DNA of 15,916 nt from Candidatus Aenigmatarchaeota archaeon (GTDB lineage Archaea; Aenigmatarchaeota; Aenigmatarchaeia; QMZP01), in assembly GCA_020343575.1 (NCBI GenBank), contig CP070801.1, forward strand, positions 538,511 through 554,426. Reading direction: 5' to 3'. Positions 1 through 6,258 of the stretch are shown here, piece after piece. The notes beneath the pieces were generated by a model. That model was given only the letters and a program-made list of their open reading frames with translations, did no database searches and was not told the DNA's origin. Both the position numbers and the translations under genes were made by a program. Position 1 is the first letter of the stretch. The number at the start of each line of letters is the position of its first letter.

Positions 1-336
1 AAGGTTGTTGCCTTTGCTAAAGACGCTAAACTAGCGGGTGTTGATGCCGTAGTGTGTTCACCAAAAGAGACAAGTTTTATACGAAAGAAAAGAAAACTCG
101 ACGAACTGAAACTCTTCAATCCAGGCATCCGTCCCGACGGGGCACAGAAAAATGATCAGCAACGGGTAACGACTCCCAAACAGGCGATTCTAAACGGAGC
201 TGATTTCGTTGTGATAGGAAGACCAATCACACAACCACCAAAGGGAAAGGGAATAATTAACTCGCGTGATGCGGTTGAAAGGATCGCGGAGGAGATACTT
301 GAAGCCTTGGTAGAAATGGAAAAGAAGGAGAAGTGA
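1..336 (+). CDS. pyrF: Orotidine 5'-phosphate decarboxylase, C-terminal part (partial at left edge)
   Basis: Decarboxylates OMP to UMP, the last step of de novo pyrimidine synthesis, in the cytosol. The frame is open from the first base, so the start and the catalytic Asp-Lys region lie outside the window. What remains is the C-terminal end of the TIM barrel: AGVDAVVCSPKE, then NPGIRPDG, DQQRVTTPKQAI and GADFVVIGRPI, the last being the phosphate-binding loops typical of the family. It ends in a Lys/Glu-rich helix. The stop lies one base before the ATG of the pyrE-like gene, so the two are co-transcribed and probably translationally coupled. Four of seven arginine codons are CGN, unlike the AGA/AGG-only PIN-ATPase gene downstream. 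The family call is firm. Confidence 0.93.
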   Translation, partial: KVVAFAKDAKLAGVDAVVCSPKETSFIRKKRKLDELKLFNPGIRPDGAQKNDQQRVTTPKQAILNGADFVVIGRPITQPPKGKGIINSRDAVERIAEEILEALVEMEKKEK

Positions 337-337
337 A

Positions 338-1084
338 ATGGAAGGCGAAACGAAGAAAATCACTATAGAGATCAAGCGTCTTTCCGATGATGAGATCCGG
401 AGAATCTTTGCTAATTTTAATGCCGCTCTGAGTGGACATTTCGTGCTCAAACACAGAGGTAAAAAAGACGAAGTCGCCAAAATTCCAGGATCCGGTGACC
501 ACTCTGCCACATATGTCAACAAAGACATTCTCTATATTCCACCCAACGCGAACTGGTGGTTATGTGCCGATATCGCACACCGTTTTGTTGGAACCCCACA
601 TGTAGATGTTGTAGTTGGTTTAGTGGCCGGTACAGTTAATGCAGCTTGGCTCGTAAAGCAATTCCTATATTTCCTTACAGGAAGAGAAGACATAGGATCT
701 GTTTATGTTGATGAAGAATCCGGAAAAAAAGTCTTCAAGCGAGGTTTTGGTGAAATAGTATCAGGAAAAAATGTCCTCTTCGTTGAAGATATCAGCACTA
801 CCGGTGAATCACTAGAACTTGGTATCAATGCTGCCAAAGAAGCAGGTGGGAATGTAATAGGGGCGGCACTCATGTGTAACAGATCAGGGGGTAAGGTGAC
901 GGCCGAGACGCTCGGTATTCCCAGGCTGGAAAACCAACTCGAACTATCAAGCGAAGAACTGAAAAAATACCTCTTGGAGGACTGCCCGCTCTGCAAAGAC
1001 GGTGTTGGTATCACCCCTACACCAGGACATGGTGACAAATTCCTGCAAAATCAGGAGGAAATACTGGACACCATCTCCGGATAG
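338..1084 (+). CDS. pyrE: Orotate phosphoribosyltransferase-like protein
   Basis: Type I phosphoribosyltransferase, most likely joining orotate to PRPP to give OMP, since it follows pyrF. The PRPP-binding motif is clear at about residues 145-160 (NVLFVEDISTTGESLE: two acidic residues, then the TTGES phosphate loop). VVVGLVAGTV at 91-100 matches the pyrophosphate-loop region. At 248 aa it is longer than a classical PyrE of about 210 aa: it has an N-terminal extension and a C-terminal CPLC (216-219) followed by GHG (230-232), possibly metal-binding. That C-terminal form resembles OPRT-like proteins I associate with bacteria such as Patescibacteria; this is recollection, not a search result. The start is the ATG one base after the pyrF stop. 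Four of nine arginine codons are CGN. Substrate specificity for orotate is inferred from the operon. Confidence 0.85.
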   Translation: MEGETKKITIEIKRLSDDEIRRIFANFNAALSGHFVLKHRGKKDEVAKIPGSGDHSATYVNKDILYIPPNANWWLCADIAHRFVGTPHVDVVVGLVAGTVNAAWLVKQFLYFLTGREDIGSVYVDEESGKKVFKRGFGEIVSGKNVLFVEDISTTGESLELGINAAKEAGGNVIGAALMCNRSGGKVTAETLGIPRLENQLELSSEELKKYLLEDCPLCKDGVGITPTPGHGDKFLQNQEEILDTISG

Positions 1085-1111
1085 AAATAACTCTCCCAGC
1101 GCCTCTCTTCT

Positions 1112-1147
1112 GAACGGTTTGGTTTTATCAACCAGACCGTTCTTTTT
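1112..1147 (+). terminator. Hairpin plus U-run after pyrE
   Basis: Bases 1112-1124 pair with 1130-1142 (13 bp with one G-U pair) around a 5-base loop, TTATC. TTTTT follows at once at 1143-1147. It lies 28 bases after the pyrE stop. This is a textbook bacterial-style intrinsic terminator; archaeal termination normally depends on the U-run alone. Confidence 0.75.
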
Positions 1148-1186
1148 AATCTGTCAAATTAAAGGGATATAAAGGCAAACGATAGT

Positions 1187-1194
1187 TTTATAAA
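1187..1194 (+). promoter_or_regulatory. Probable TATA box for the PIN-ATPase gene
   Basis: TTTATAAA lies in the 217-bp gap between pyrE and the PIN-ATPase gene. It predicts transcription from about 1215-1220 and an 80-85 nt leader. A second TATA-like element, TTATATAG at about 1207-1214, would give a leader of about 65 nt. GGTGAT at 1293-1298 serves as ribosome binding site. Apart from the hairpin and these elements I see nothing in this gap. Confidence 0.5.
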
Positions 1195-1301
1195 CCCCGA
1201 TTTCACTTATATAGTAATCTGCTTCTCCTGACAGAAGAATCGGATAGATTTCGCTGTATTCAATATGATGTTTACGCGATTAAAGAAACAAAGGTGATAA
1301 T

Positions 1302-3140
1302 ATGAAAATTACGAAAATGAAAAACGAAAAGAAGAAAGAGAGGTTTACGAAATCGAAGGTCGTGGTGCCCGATACCTCGATCCTGATTCACGGTAAACTC
1401 TCGGAATTGATAAAAAAGGGCAAGATAAGCCCGAAAAAAATAGTCATACCTAGAGCCGTTATTGATGAGCTGCAGGCCCAGGCCAGCAGGGGAAGAGAGG
1501 TTGGCTTTGACGGACTTGAGGAGATAAAGAAGATAAGGAAAGTCGGTAAGGAAAAGAATATAAACCTAGAGTTCACTGGTGAAAGACCAACCCTTGAAGA
1601 GATCCAGCTGGCGAAGAAAGGAAGGATAGATGCCCTGATAAGGGACGTTGCCTCGAAAGCGAGTGCCACCCTGATCACATCAGATTACGTTCAGGCCCTT
1701 GTAGGGGAAGTTGAGGACGTTTCTGTTGATTACGTGGAGAAGGATATCCTGAAAAAGCCACTGGAACTCGAGAGCCTCTTCTCGAAAGATGTCCAGTCAG
1801 TTCATCTGAAGGCAGGAGTTACGCCTTACGTGAAGAGGGGCAAACCGGGAGATGTGGAGGTTATAAAGCTGAAAAGAAAACCGTGTGATGACAAGGAACT
1901 GGAATCAATGATAGGCCAGATTGTTTCAAAGGCAAGAAAGGACGAAGATTCCTTCATAGAGATAGGAAAGCATGGTGCCCTTGTTATACAGCTTGGGAAC
2001 TACAGAATATCCATAACAAGACCACCCTTCTCTGACAAGACAGAAATCACTGCAGTAAGACCCATAGTTAAACTAACCCTAGATGACTACAAGATGCACA
2101 AGGAACTGGAGAAAAACATAGTCTCAGGCTACCATGGCATCATGATAGCAGGACCTCCGGGTTCTGGTAAATCAACCTTTGCTGCTTCAATAGCGGATTT
2201 CCTTGTTAAAAAGAACAAGATCGTGAAGACCTTTGAGCAGCCCAGGGATTTACAGGTTGGTCCTGAGGTTACCCAGTACGCTCCCCTAGAAGGTGATTGG
2301 GAAAAAACAGCAGAACTCCTGTTGCTGGTAAGACCTGACTACACAATATTTGATGAGGTCAGAAAAACCAGGGACTTCAGGGTATTCGGTGATATGAGGC
2401 TTGCCGGTGTGGGGATGATTGGTGTAACACACTCAACTGATACTGTTTCAGCAATACAAAGATTTATAGGAAGGCTCGAGCTGGGGGTCATACCACACGT
2501 GATAGACAAAGTGATATACATAAAGTCCGGAAAGATAGAAAAGGTCTATAATCTCAGCCTCACAGTCAAGATGCCGACAGGAATGAAAGAGGCGGATCTT
2601 GCAAGACCAGTGGTTGAGATCAGAGACATCGAGACCAAGGAACTTGAGTATGAGATATACACGTATGGAGAGGAAACCGTTATAGTTCCTGTGAAGAAGG
2701 AGAAGTCTCCACTGAAGGATCTTGCCAGAGAAAGGGTCCTACAGGTGCTCAGAAAATGGGATCCGGACGCAGAGATAGACATCCAGGACAACAGAATCAT
2801 AGCAAGGGTCAAGAGCTCTGAAGTTGCTAGGATTATTGGAAAGAAGGGAAAGAACGTAGAGGAGCTTGAGAAGAGACTTGGTATGAACATCTCAGTCGAA
2901 CCCAAGGAGGGTTCACTAAAGCAGGACATATACTGGGATTACGATGAGACAGGAGCATACATAAACCTGAAGCTCGAGCCCGGACTCGTCGGAGTCCAAG
3001 TTGATATATACAGGGACAGAGACTACCTGTTCTCAGCCCATGTAGGCAAGAGCGGTATCATAAGGGTAAGGAAGAGATCTAATCTTGGAAGGAAGGTTCT
3101 GCAGGCAATTCTAGCAAAGAAACTCAGGATTCTGATGTAA
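1302..3140 (+). CDS. PIN domain - secretion-type ATPase - KH domain protein (PINA family)
   Basis: Archaeal PINA-type protein, studied in Sulfolobus as a hexameric ATPase acting on branched DNA and linked to Holliday-junction repair. The N-terminal PIN nuclease fold (about 18-145) keeps acidic residues D24 (VVPDTS), E56, D110, D115 and D128, so it looks catalytically intact. The ATPase core follows: Walker A GPPGSGKST at 284-292, an acidic Walker B region FDE at 350-352, and GVTHST with H377, in the style of VirB11/PilT ATPases. A KH fold is visible at about 494-532, with the nucleic-acid-binding GKKG loop at 513-516, then a basic C-terminal domain. Length 612 aa is usual for the family. The first ATG has GGTGAT three bases upstream; an alternative ATG lies five codons further. 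All 38 arginine codons are AGA or AGG. The stop is 24 bases from the convergent rps15. Confidence 0.9.
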   Translation: MKITKMKNEKKKERFTKSKVVVPDTSILIHGKLSELIKKGKISPKKIVIPRAVIDELQAQASRGREVGFDGLEEIKKIRKVGKEKNINLEFTGERPTLEEIQLAKKGRIDALIRDVASKASATLITSDYVQALVGEVEDVSVDYVEKDILKKPLELESLFSKDVQSVHLKAGVTPYVKRGKPGDVEVIKLKRKPCDDKELESMIGQIVSKARKDEDSFIEIGKHGALVIQLGNYRISITRPPFSDKTEITAVRPIVKLTLDDYKMHKELEKNIVSGYHGIMIAGPPGSGKSTFAASIADFLVKKNKIVKTFEQPRDLQVGPEVTQYAPLEGDWEKTAELLLLVRPDYTIFDEVRKTRDFRVFGDMRLAGVGMIGVTHSTDTVSAIQRFIGRLELGVIPHVIDKVIYIKSGKIEKVYNLSLTVKMPTGMKEADLARPVVEIRDIETKELEYEIYTYGEETVIVPVKKEKSPLKDLARERVLQVLRKWDPDAEIDIQDNRIIARVKSSEVARIIGKKGKNVEELEKRLGMNISVEPKEGSLKQDIYWDYDETGAYINLKLEPGLVGVQVDIYRDRDYLFSAHVGKSGIIRVRKRSNLGRKVLQAILAKKLRILM

Positions 3141-3164
3141 CAGAATTAGCATCCAAATAAGCAA

Positions 3165-3617
3165 TTACTTAACCATCAGCTTCGCCTTCTCTGGATCCCA
3201 CTTCCAATCCTTGGGAAGCTGGTTCTTCCCTTTGTAGTTTTTGGCGAGTCTCCTTATCTTTGACTCGGTCAACTCGAGGCCCCTTTTGGATATATAATCC
3301 TTTTTATTCTTCTCCATATGTGCTACAAGATCCACTGCTCTTTTTATAAGGTTGTACATATCCTCAGGCATCTCAGGGTAAATATTATGTTTCTTTAGAG
3401 TCTTGGATATTCTTTCTTTTGTCATAAGTCTTGTTGAGGGGATTCCGTATTGATCCCTCAAAACCAGACCGATCCTTGCAGACGAGTATCCTTTTTTAGC
3501 TAATTTGACTATTATTTCCTCTATTTCATTCGGTTTGTATTTAACCCAGGCAGCTTTTTTCACCATGGGTTTTTTGCTTCCTGACTTCCCCCTCTTCCTT
3601 GAATACATCCTTGCCAT
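3165..3617 (-). CDS. rps15: 30S ribosomal protein uS15 (archaeal type)
   Basis: Small-subunit ribosomal protein that binds the central domain of 16S rRNA. The 150-aa length is that of archaeal/eukaryotic uS15 (bacterial S15 is about 90 aa), with the extra basic N-terminal domain (MARMYSRKRGKSGSKKP). Diagnostic stretches are RDQYGIPSTRLMT in the N-terminal half, and, in the core, VAHMEKNKKDYISKRGLEL and ESKIRRLAKNYK with the C-terminal WKWDPEKAKLMV. The start is the only Met near a TATA box centred 28 nt upstream, which indicates a leaderless mRNA; no Shine-Dalgarno is visible. It is convergent with the PIN-ATPase gene and divergent from the membrane protein gene at 3725. Confidence 0.97.
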   Translation of the reverse strand: MARMYSRKRGKSGSKKPMVKKAAWVKYKPNEIEEIIVKLAKKGYSSARIGLVLRDQYGIPSTRLMTKERISKTLKKHNIYPEMPEDMYNLIKRAVDLVAHMEKNKKDYISKRGLELTESKIRRLAKNYKGKNQLPKDWKWDPEKAKLMVK

Positions 3618-3641
3618 ATTACAACCTATTGAAGTTAAAGG

Positions 3642-3649
3642 TTTAAAAA
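3642..3649 (-). promoter_or_regulatory. TATA box of rps15
   Basis: TTTTTAAA on the minus strand, centred about 28 nt upstream of the rps15 ATG. This places the transcription start at or next to the start codon, so the mRNA is probably leaderless. Confidence 0.6.
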
Positions 3650-3687
3650 CTTATTTGGAGTCTCTTGCCAACCCTTTACGCATATTA

Positions 3688-3697
3688 TTATTTAATT
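3688..3697 (+). promoter_or_regulatory. Probable TATA box of the membrane protein gene
   Basis: TTATTTAATT lies about 30 nt upstream of the ATG at 3725 and is back to back with the rps15 promoter. Spacing again suggests a leaderless or near-leaderless transcript. Confidence 0.4.
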
Positions 3698-3724
3698 GAG
3701 CGCAGCCAATAAAGAATAGAGAAC

Positions 3725-4615
3725 ATGGCTATGCCAGACCTATCGCAATTGGTTCAGATTGCACCAACCATGATGAAGGATCTGCCACAGATACTCTTCG
3801 GGCTGCAGGTTATCTTATATATAGTACTGGTACTCATTTTTGGTTCAATAATAATTAAAGGATACAAGGGTTACATGCATTTTGCAATAAGGCTCCTTCT
3901 CAGGTTGGGTTTTGGTTTTATTGCGCTTGTCTGCGGTCTGGGGCTTTCAGGATTAATACCCATGTTCAGTGGTGATGCCTTCTATACATTGATACAGTCA
4001 CTCCTTATAAACCCCTTTATCGGGATTGTCATATCCACAGCAGTATTAACAATCTCACTTTACCTCATATCCCACAACATATTCAACATCCCGGGCATGA
4101 AGAAACAGATTGCAAAACTCCAGGAAAAATTAAAAAAGGCCGAGGAAGTAACATCCAAGGCAGTTAAGAGAAGACTGGAACCTATAAGGATTGTTGGCAT
4201 AGTGATACTTGTTGTTTTTCTGGGTTTCTCCCTCATCAACTTCCAGGGATTCCCCTCCTTGGGAGAAGAACTGTTTTCATTTATTGGCATAACCCCTGAA
4301 GAAGTGGAGGAACTTGGGAAATACCTTGAGGGACTGGGTATAGGAAAAGAAATCCCTGAGAATTGTGTTCCCATCCTTACTCTTATAGATGAAAATCTTG
4401 ATGACTTTTTAAATGACAGACTGCCTGAATCCACGGATCCGGGAATAAAATCCATGATTGAGAGCAACTCTGGTTTCACAATCGTGAAGGTTTATCAGGT
4501 TACATATGATCAGAGAAACTTTTTCCTAGGAACAGAGAAAGATAATGTATGTTCTGCCACAACAACAGAATTTTGTGAATGTTTAGATTTAAAATCCGTT
4601 ATGCCGCAAGCCTAA
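3725..4615 (+). CDS. Unrecognised membrane protein with four predicted helices and a Cys-containing C-terminal domain
   Basis: I do not recognise the family. Hydrophobic segments lie at about residues 24-46, 54-78 and 90-115. A charged Lys/Glu helix follows at about 121-148, with coiled-coil character (MKKQIAKLQEKLKKAEE). A fourth hydrophobic segment is at about 154-172 (IVGIVILVVFLGFSLINF). The last 120 or so residues are soluble, with Cys in ENCVP, DNVCS and EFCECL; if the fourth helix exits the cell, these could form disulphides in an external domain. There is no signal-peptide cleavage pattern. ATG at 3725 is chosen for its TATA spacing; ATG 3731 is possible. It is followed by a U-tract and then the micro-ORF cluster on the same strand, but that cluster has its own promoter. 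Function unknown. Confidence 0.75.
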   Translation: MAMPDLSQLVQIAPTMMKDLPQILFGLQVILYIVLVLIFGSIIIKGYKGYMHFAIRLLLRLGFGFIALVCGLGLSGLIPMFSGDAFYTLIQSLLINPFIGIVISTAVLTISLYLISHNIFNIPGMKKQIAKLQEKLKKAEEVTSKAVKRRLEPIRIVGIVILVVFLGFSLINFQGFPSLGEELFSFIGITPEEVEELGKYLEGLGIGKEIPENCVPILTLIDENLDDFLNDRLPESTDPGIKSMIESNSGFTIVKVYQVTYDQRNFFLGTEKDNVCSATTTEFCECLDLKSVMPQA

Positions 4616-4627
4616 AAACTTAAAAAC

Positions 4628-4637
4628 TTTTTCTTTT
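4628..4637 (+). terminator. U-tract terminator after the membrane protein gene
   Basis: TTTTTCTTTT begins 13 bases after the stop of the membrane protein gene, without a convincing hairpin. Archaeal RNA polymerase terminates on such U-tracts. It separates this gene from the micro-ORF promoter just downstream. Confidence 0.5.
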
Positions 4638-4650
4638 AAAAATAGTTAAC

Positions 4651-4658
4651 TTTAAATA
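4651..4658 (+). promoter_or_regulatory. TATA box of the micro-ORF cluster
   Basis: TTTAAATA lies between the upstream U-tract and the micro-ORFs. Its centre is about 30 nt before the ATG at 4684, the spacing seen at the leaderless genes of this window, and about 60 nt before the ATG of the basic peptide. Transcription should start near 4680-4684. Confidence 0.55.
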
Positions 4659-4683
4659 TGAATGCCCCAAATAAATCAATAAA

Positions 4684-4713
4684 ATGAAAATAAATTCTAA
4701 AGAGGGAGGTTAA
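4684..4713 (+). CDS. Candidate leaderless 9-codon upstream ORF
   Basis: ATG at 4684 opens a 9-residue frame, MKINSKEGG, whose TAA ends one base before the ATG of the basic micropeptide. The ATG sits about 30 nt from the TATA centre, as in the leaderless genes nearby, and the last codons (GAG GGA GGT) are the Shine-Dalgarno of the next ORF. If translated, its termination could re-initiate or couple translation of the basic peptide. Such short frames arise by chance, so this is a tentative call resting on position alone. Confidence 0.3.
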   Translation: MKINSKEGG

Positions 4714-4714
4714 A

Positions 4715-4771
4715 ATGGCAGCAAGAAAAAGGAAGAAAGCAACAAAGAAAAAAGCAAGAAGGAGAAGGTAA
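4715..4771 (+). CDS. 18-aa polycationic micropeptide
   Basis: The frame reads MAARKRKKATKKKARRRR: 12 of 18 residues are Lys or Arg, the rest Ala, Thr and Met. Support for real translation: a strong Shine-Dalgarno GGAGGT at 4705-4710 four bases before the ATG, a TATA box upstream, a hairpin/U-run terminator after the cluster, and AGA/AGG-only arginine codons like its neighbours. It is far below usual annotation cut-offs. Its first eight residues nearly equal those of the TFB encoded at 10692-11690 (MAARKRKK against MAAKKRKK). Ribosomal eL41 is also tiny and basic, but it is longer and normally contains Trp, so I do not call it that. A nucleic-acid-binding or ribosome-associated peptide, or a partner of the acidic peptide next to it, are inferences. 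Confidence 0.6.
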   Translation: MAARKRKKATKKKARRRR

Positions 4772-4795
4772 AATATAGTGAATGAGGTGGATTTG

Positions 4796-4882
4796 ATGAG
4801 GTTGTTTGAATGGGAGGATGAGGACGAAGAAACCGAGGAAGAACCTGAAGACTGGGACGTTGAAGAAGAGGAAGAATTCTAA
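4796..4882 (+). CDS. 28-aa acidic micropeptide
   Basis: The frame begins MRLFEWEDEDEETEEEPED and ends in DVEEEEEF: 18 of 28 residues are Asp or Glu, with two Trp, two Phe and one Pro. GAGGTGG at 4784-4790 is a good Shine-Dalgarno five bases before the ATG. An in-frame GTG at 4778 would add six residues but has poorer spacing. It lies 24 bases after the basic micropeptide on the same predicted transcript and is followed by U-runs and a hairpin terminator. The opposite charge suggests the two peptides bind each other, or that the acidic one mimics nucleic acid; neither is shown. The Trp/Phe residues at the ends argue against a purely random acidic repeat. Confidence 0.6.
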   Translation: MRLFEWEDEDEETEEEPEDWDVEEEEEF

Positions 4883-4896
4883 TTCAACACACCTCA

Positions 4897-4945
4897 TTTT
4901 TTATTTTTTATATCATTAAGGGCATCAAGCCCTTTTTCTTTTTTT
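4897..4945 (+). terminator. U-runs and hairpin ending the micro-ORF transcript
   Basis: Two T6 runs (4897-4902 and 4904-4909) follow the acidic peptide stop. Then AAGGGC (4918-4923) pairs with GCCCTT (4929-4934) around ATCAA, leading into TTTCTTTTTTT (4935-4945). The direction fits the plus strand only. The hairpin overlaps the 3' end of the convergent RibL-like gene. Confidence 0.6.
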
Positions 4946-5338
4946 GTCTCTTAGAAACTTGCTTGAGCTGTAGTCTTTGAACTTTTCTTTTATCCTTACC
5001 ATCTTACAGTTTAAACCAGATTCTTTGATTCTTTTTCTAAACCCCCCATCAATTCTTTGGTCATACCCAAGAGCGATAATATCCGGCTTTTCTTTTTCAA
5101 CGACCCTGAAGCGATCCTCATCGTCTCCGATAATCACCCTGTCTGCAATTCCAGTTTTTTCAACCCTCAATTTCCTCTCTCTAGCTGTTCGCAAGAGAAC
5201 CCCATTCTTTTTCAATGCCGTTCTGTCGCTTGACACAACAACGATCAGGAAATCTCCTAGAGATTTCGCTTTCTTTAGGAAAAACATATGTCCGGGATGC
5301 AAAACTGAAAAAATCCCACCAACCAAAACCTTTTTCAT
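4925..5338 (-). CDS. ribL: Cytidylyltransferase-family nucleotidyltransferase, RibL-like (archaeal FAD synthase)
   Basis: Small HxGH nucleotidyltransferase of 137 aa. Archaeal RibL (MJ1179 type) transfers AMP from ATP to FMN to make FAD. The Rossmann-fold entry is VGGIFSVLHPGH at 6-17, with H14 and H17 as the HxGH pair that stabilises the transition state. IIALGYDQ at 87-94 and YSSSKFL at 123-129 match the late family motifs (GYDQ and the STSKI-type loop). The usual Asp of GxFDxLHPGH is Ser here (S11), which is unusual. GD and RERKLRV around residues 53-59 fit the family. A TATA-like element 26 nt upstream of the ATG suggests a leaderless mRNA. Other members of the superfamily (glycerol-3-phosphate or ethanolamine-phosphate cytidylyltransferases) cannot be excluded. 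Confidence 0.68.
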   Translation of the reverse strand: MKKVLVGGIFSVLHPGHMFFLKKAKSLGDFLIVVVSSDRTALKKNGVLLRTARERKLRVEKTGIADRVIIGDDEDRFRVVEKEKPDIIALGYDQRIDGGFRKRIKESGLNCKMVRIKEKFKDYSSSKFLRDKKRKRA

Positions 5339-5360
5339 AAGATTAAACTAAATACTGTAA

Positions 5361-5368
5361 ATAAAAAG
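5361..5368 (-). promoter_or_regulatory. TATA box of the RibL-like gene
   Basis: CTTTTTAT-type element on the minus strand, centred about 26 nt before the ATG at 5338, within the 44-bp gap after the coiled-coil gene. It indicates a separate, leaderless transcript. Confidence 0.4.
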
Positions 5369-5382
5369 TTATTCATAATTAA

Positions 5383-6147
5383 TTACTCAATTATCACAGG
5401 ACCTGGAGCAACCCTTGAAGAAGTAGAAACCCTATCTTCGATTTCCTTTATTAATTCGTAGAGGGGTTCTATGTCAAGGTTTCCTACCTGCTGCTCTAAC
5501 CACTTGCTCTTTTCCTTCAGGGACTCGATGTCCCTCCTCAAGCCGGATATATCCAGGGTCTTAAAAGATGTACTAACCTTCTTCAGCTCATCTATTTCCC
5601 TCTTCACACCCCTTATATCCCCGGAAACCCTGTCCAACTCCCCCCTGCTCTTTGTAGCACTATCCTTCAATGCAACATTCATTCTATCAATCTGACCGGA
5701 AATCCTCTGTTCAATTGATTTTATGTCCACCGGTGGGGGTTGGGCCCGGGCCGAACTAAGACTCTTTACCATATCCTCAATCCTTCTTATCCTTTCCCTG
5801 TTCTTGACAACCTCAGCAAAGAGTTTACTCATCTCGGATTGTGTGAAAAGCAGATCCTTTTCATGCTTCTTCAATTCCGTCTGAACCCTTTTTGCATCAG
5901 AGCTAACTGCAGGAGGTTTTGCCGGGGCGGCTGCCCTGGATGGTTTTGGTGGTAGAGGCATTGGCGGAAGTTTTGCTATGACATTTTTCCTTTCCAACTC
6001 TATTTTTTTCAGCTCACCCTCTTTAACCATTTTCATTTTGTTGTAATCAGCAGTAGAAATCTTTTTTTTCTTCATCTGCTTTTCAAGGTCATTCAGGGAT
6101 TTCCTTACCACCCTTTCCCTTTTGTTCAGATCAGATATGCTAACCAT
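5383..6147 (-). CDS. Coiled-coil protein with Pro/Ala linker, unrecognised
   Basis: I do not recognise the family. The 254-aa protein has an N-terminal charged helix (about 5-58), a Pro/Ala-rich linker (about 60-82, PPMPLPPKPSRAAAPAKPP), then long heptad-like helices from about 85 to 240, broken by a short ARAQPPPVD segment near 133-141. The last residues, SRVAPGPVIIE, form a short hydrophobic tail that could be a docking peptide. It has no membrane segment or signal peptide. Small archaeal coiled-coil proteins with Pro linkers include archaellum, division and chromosome-associated components, but nothing here selects one. A minus-strand TATA box (TTTATTAAAA, about 6172-6181) lies 29-30 nt upstream; GGTAGG just before the ATG could be a weak Shine-Dalgarno. 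Confidence 0.75.
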   Translation of the reverse strand: MVSISDLNKRERVVRKSLNDLEKQMKKKKISTADYNKMKMVKEGELKKIELERKNVIAKLPPMPLPPKPSRAAAPAKPPAVSSDAKRVQTELKKHEKDLLFTQSEMSKLFAEVVKNRERIRRIEDMVKSLSSARAQPPPVDIKSIEQRISGQIDRMNVALKDSATKSRGELDRVSGDIRGVKREIDELKKVSTSFKTLDISGLRRDIESLKEKSKWLEQQVGNLDIEPLYELIKEIEDRVSTSSRVAPGPVIIE

Positions 6148-6171
6148 GAGAACCTACCTATAATTATTTTG

Positions 6172-6181
6172 TTTTAATAAA
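6172..6181 (-). promoter_or_regulatory. TATA box of the coiled-coil gene
   Basis: TTTATTAAAA on the minus strand, centred 29-30 nt before the ATG at 6147. It sits about 15 bases from the divergent TATA box of the mgtE operon. Confidence 0.5.
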
Positions 6182-6196
6182 TTATTATTTCCCTAC

Positions 6197-6206
6197 TATA
6201 AAAAAT
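6197..6206 (+). promoter_or_regulatory. TATA box of the MgtE-like operon
   Basis: TATAAAAAAT, 53-62 bases before the first MgtE ATG, predicts transcription near 6227 and a leader of about 30 nt. No Shine-Dalgarno is visible before the ATG. A weaker CTTTAAGC at 6229-6236 would instead give a leaderless mRNA. Confidence 0.45.
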
Positions 6207-6258
6207 TTCTAGGGCTTGATAGACCAAACTTTAAGCTATCTGAAGACAATTAATTATT

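Noticed and set aside
1260..1275. Possible C box (ATGATGT) of a C/D guide RNA.
   Set aside because: The only nearby CTGA lies upstream of it, so the box order is wrong.
1265..1297. Short upstream frame MMFTRLKKQR whose stop overlaps the ribosome site of the PIN-ATPase gene.
   Set aside because: No TATA box at leaderless distance and no Shine-Dalgarno for its ATG; likely chance.
4715..4771. Calling the basic peptide ribosomal protein eL41.
   Set aside because: It is only 18 aa, lacks the Trp and Met pattern of eL41, and its nearest likeness in the window is the TFB tail.
4697..4897. Minus-strand 66-aa frame opposite the micro-ORFs.
   Set aside because: Low-complexity Phe/Leu/Cys/Pro composition is just the complement of the Lys/Glu-rich plus-strand peptides; no promoter or ribosome site.
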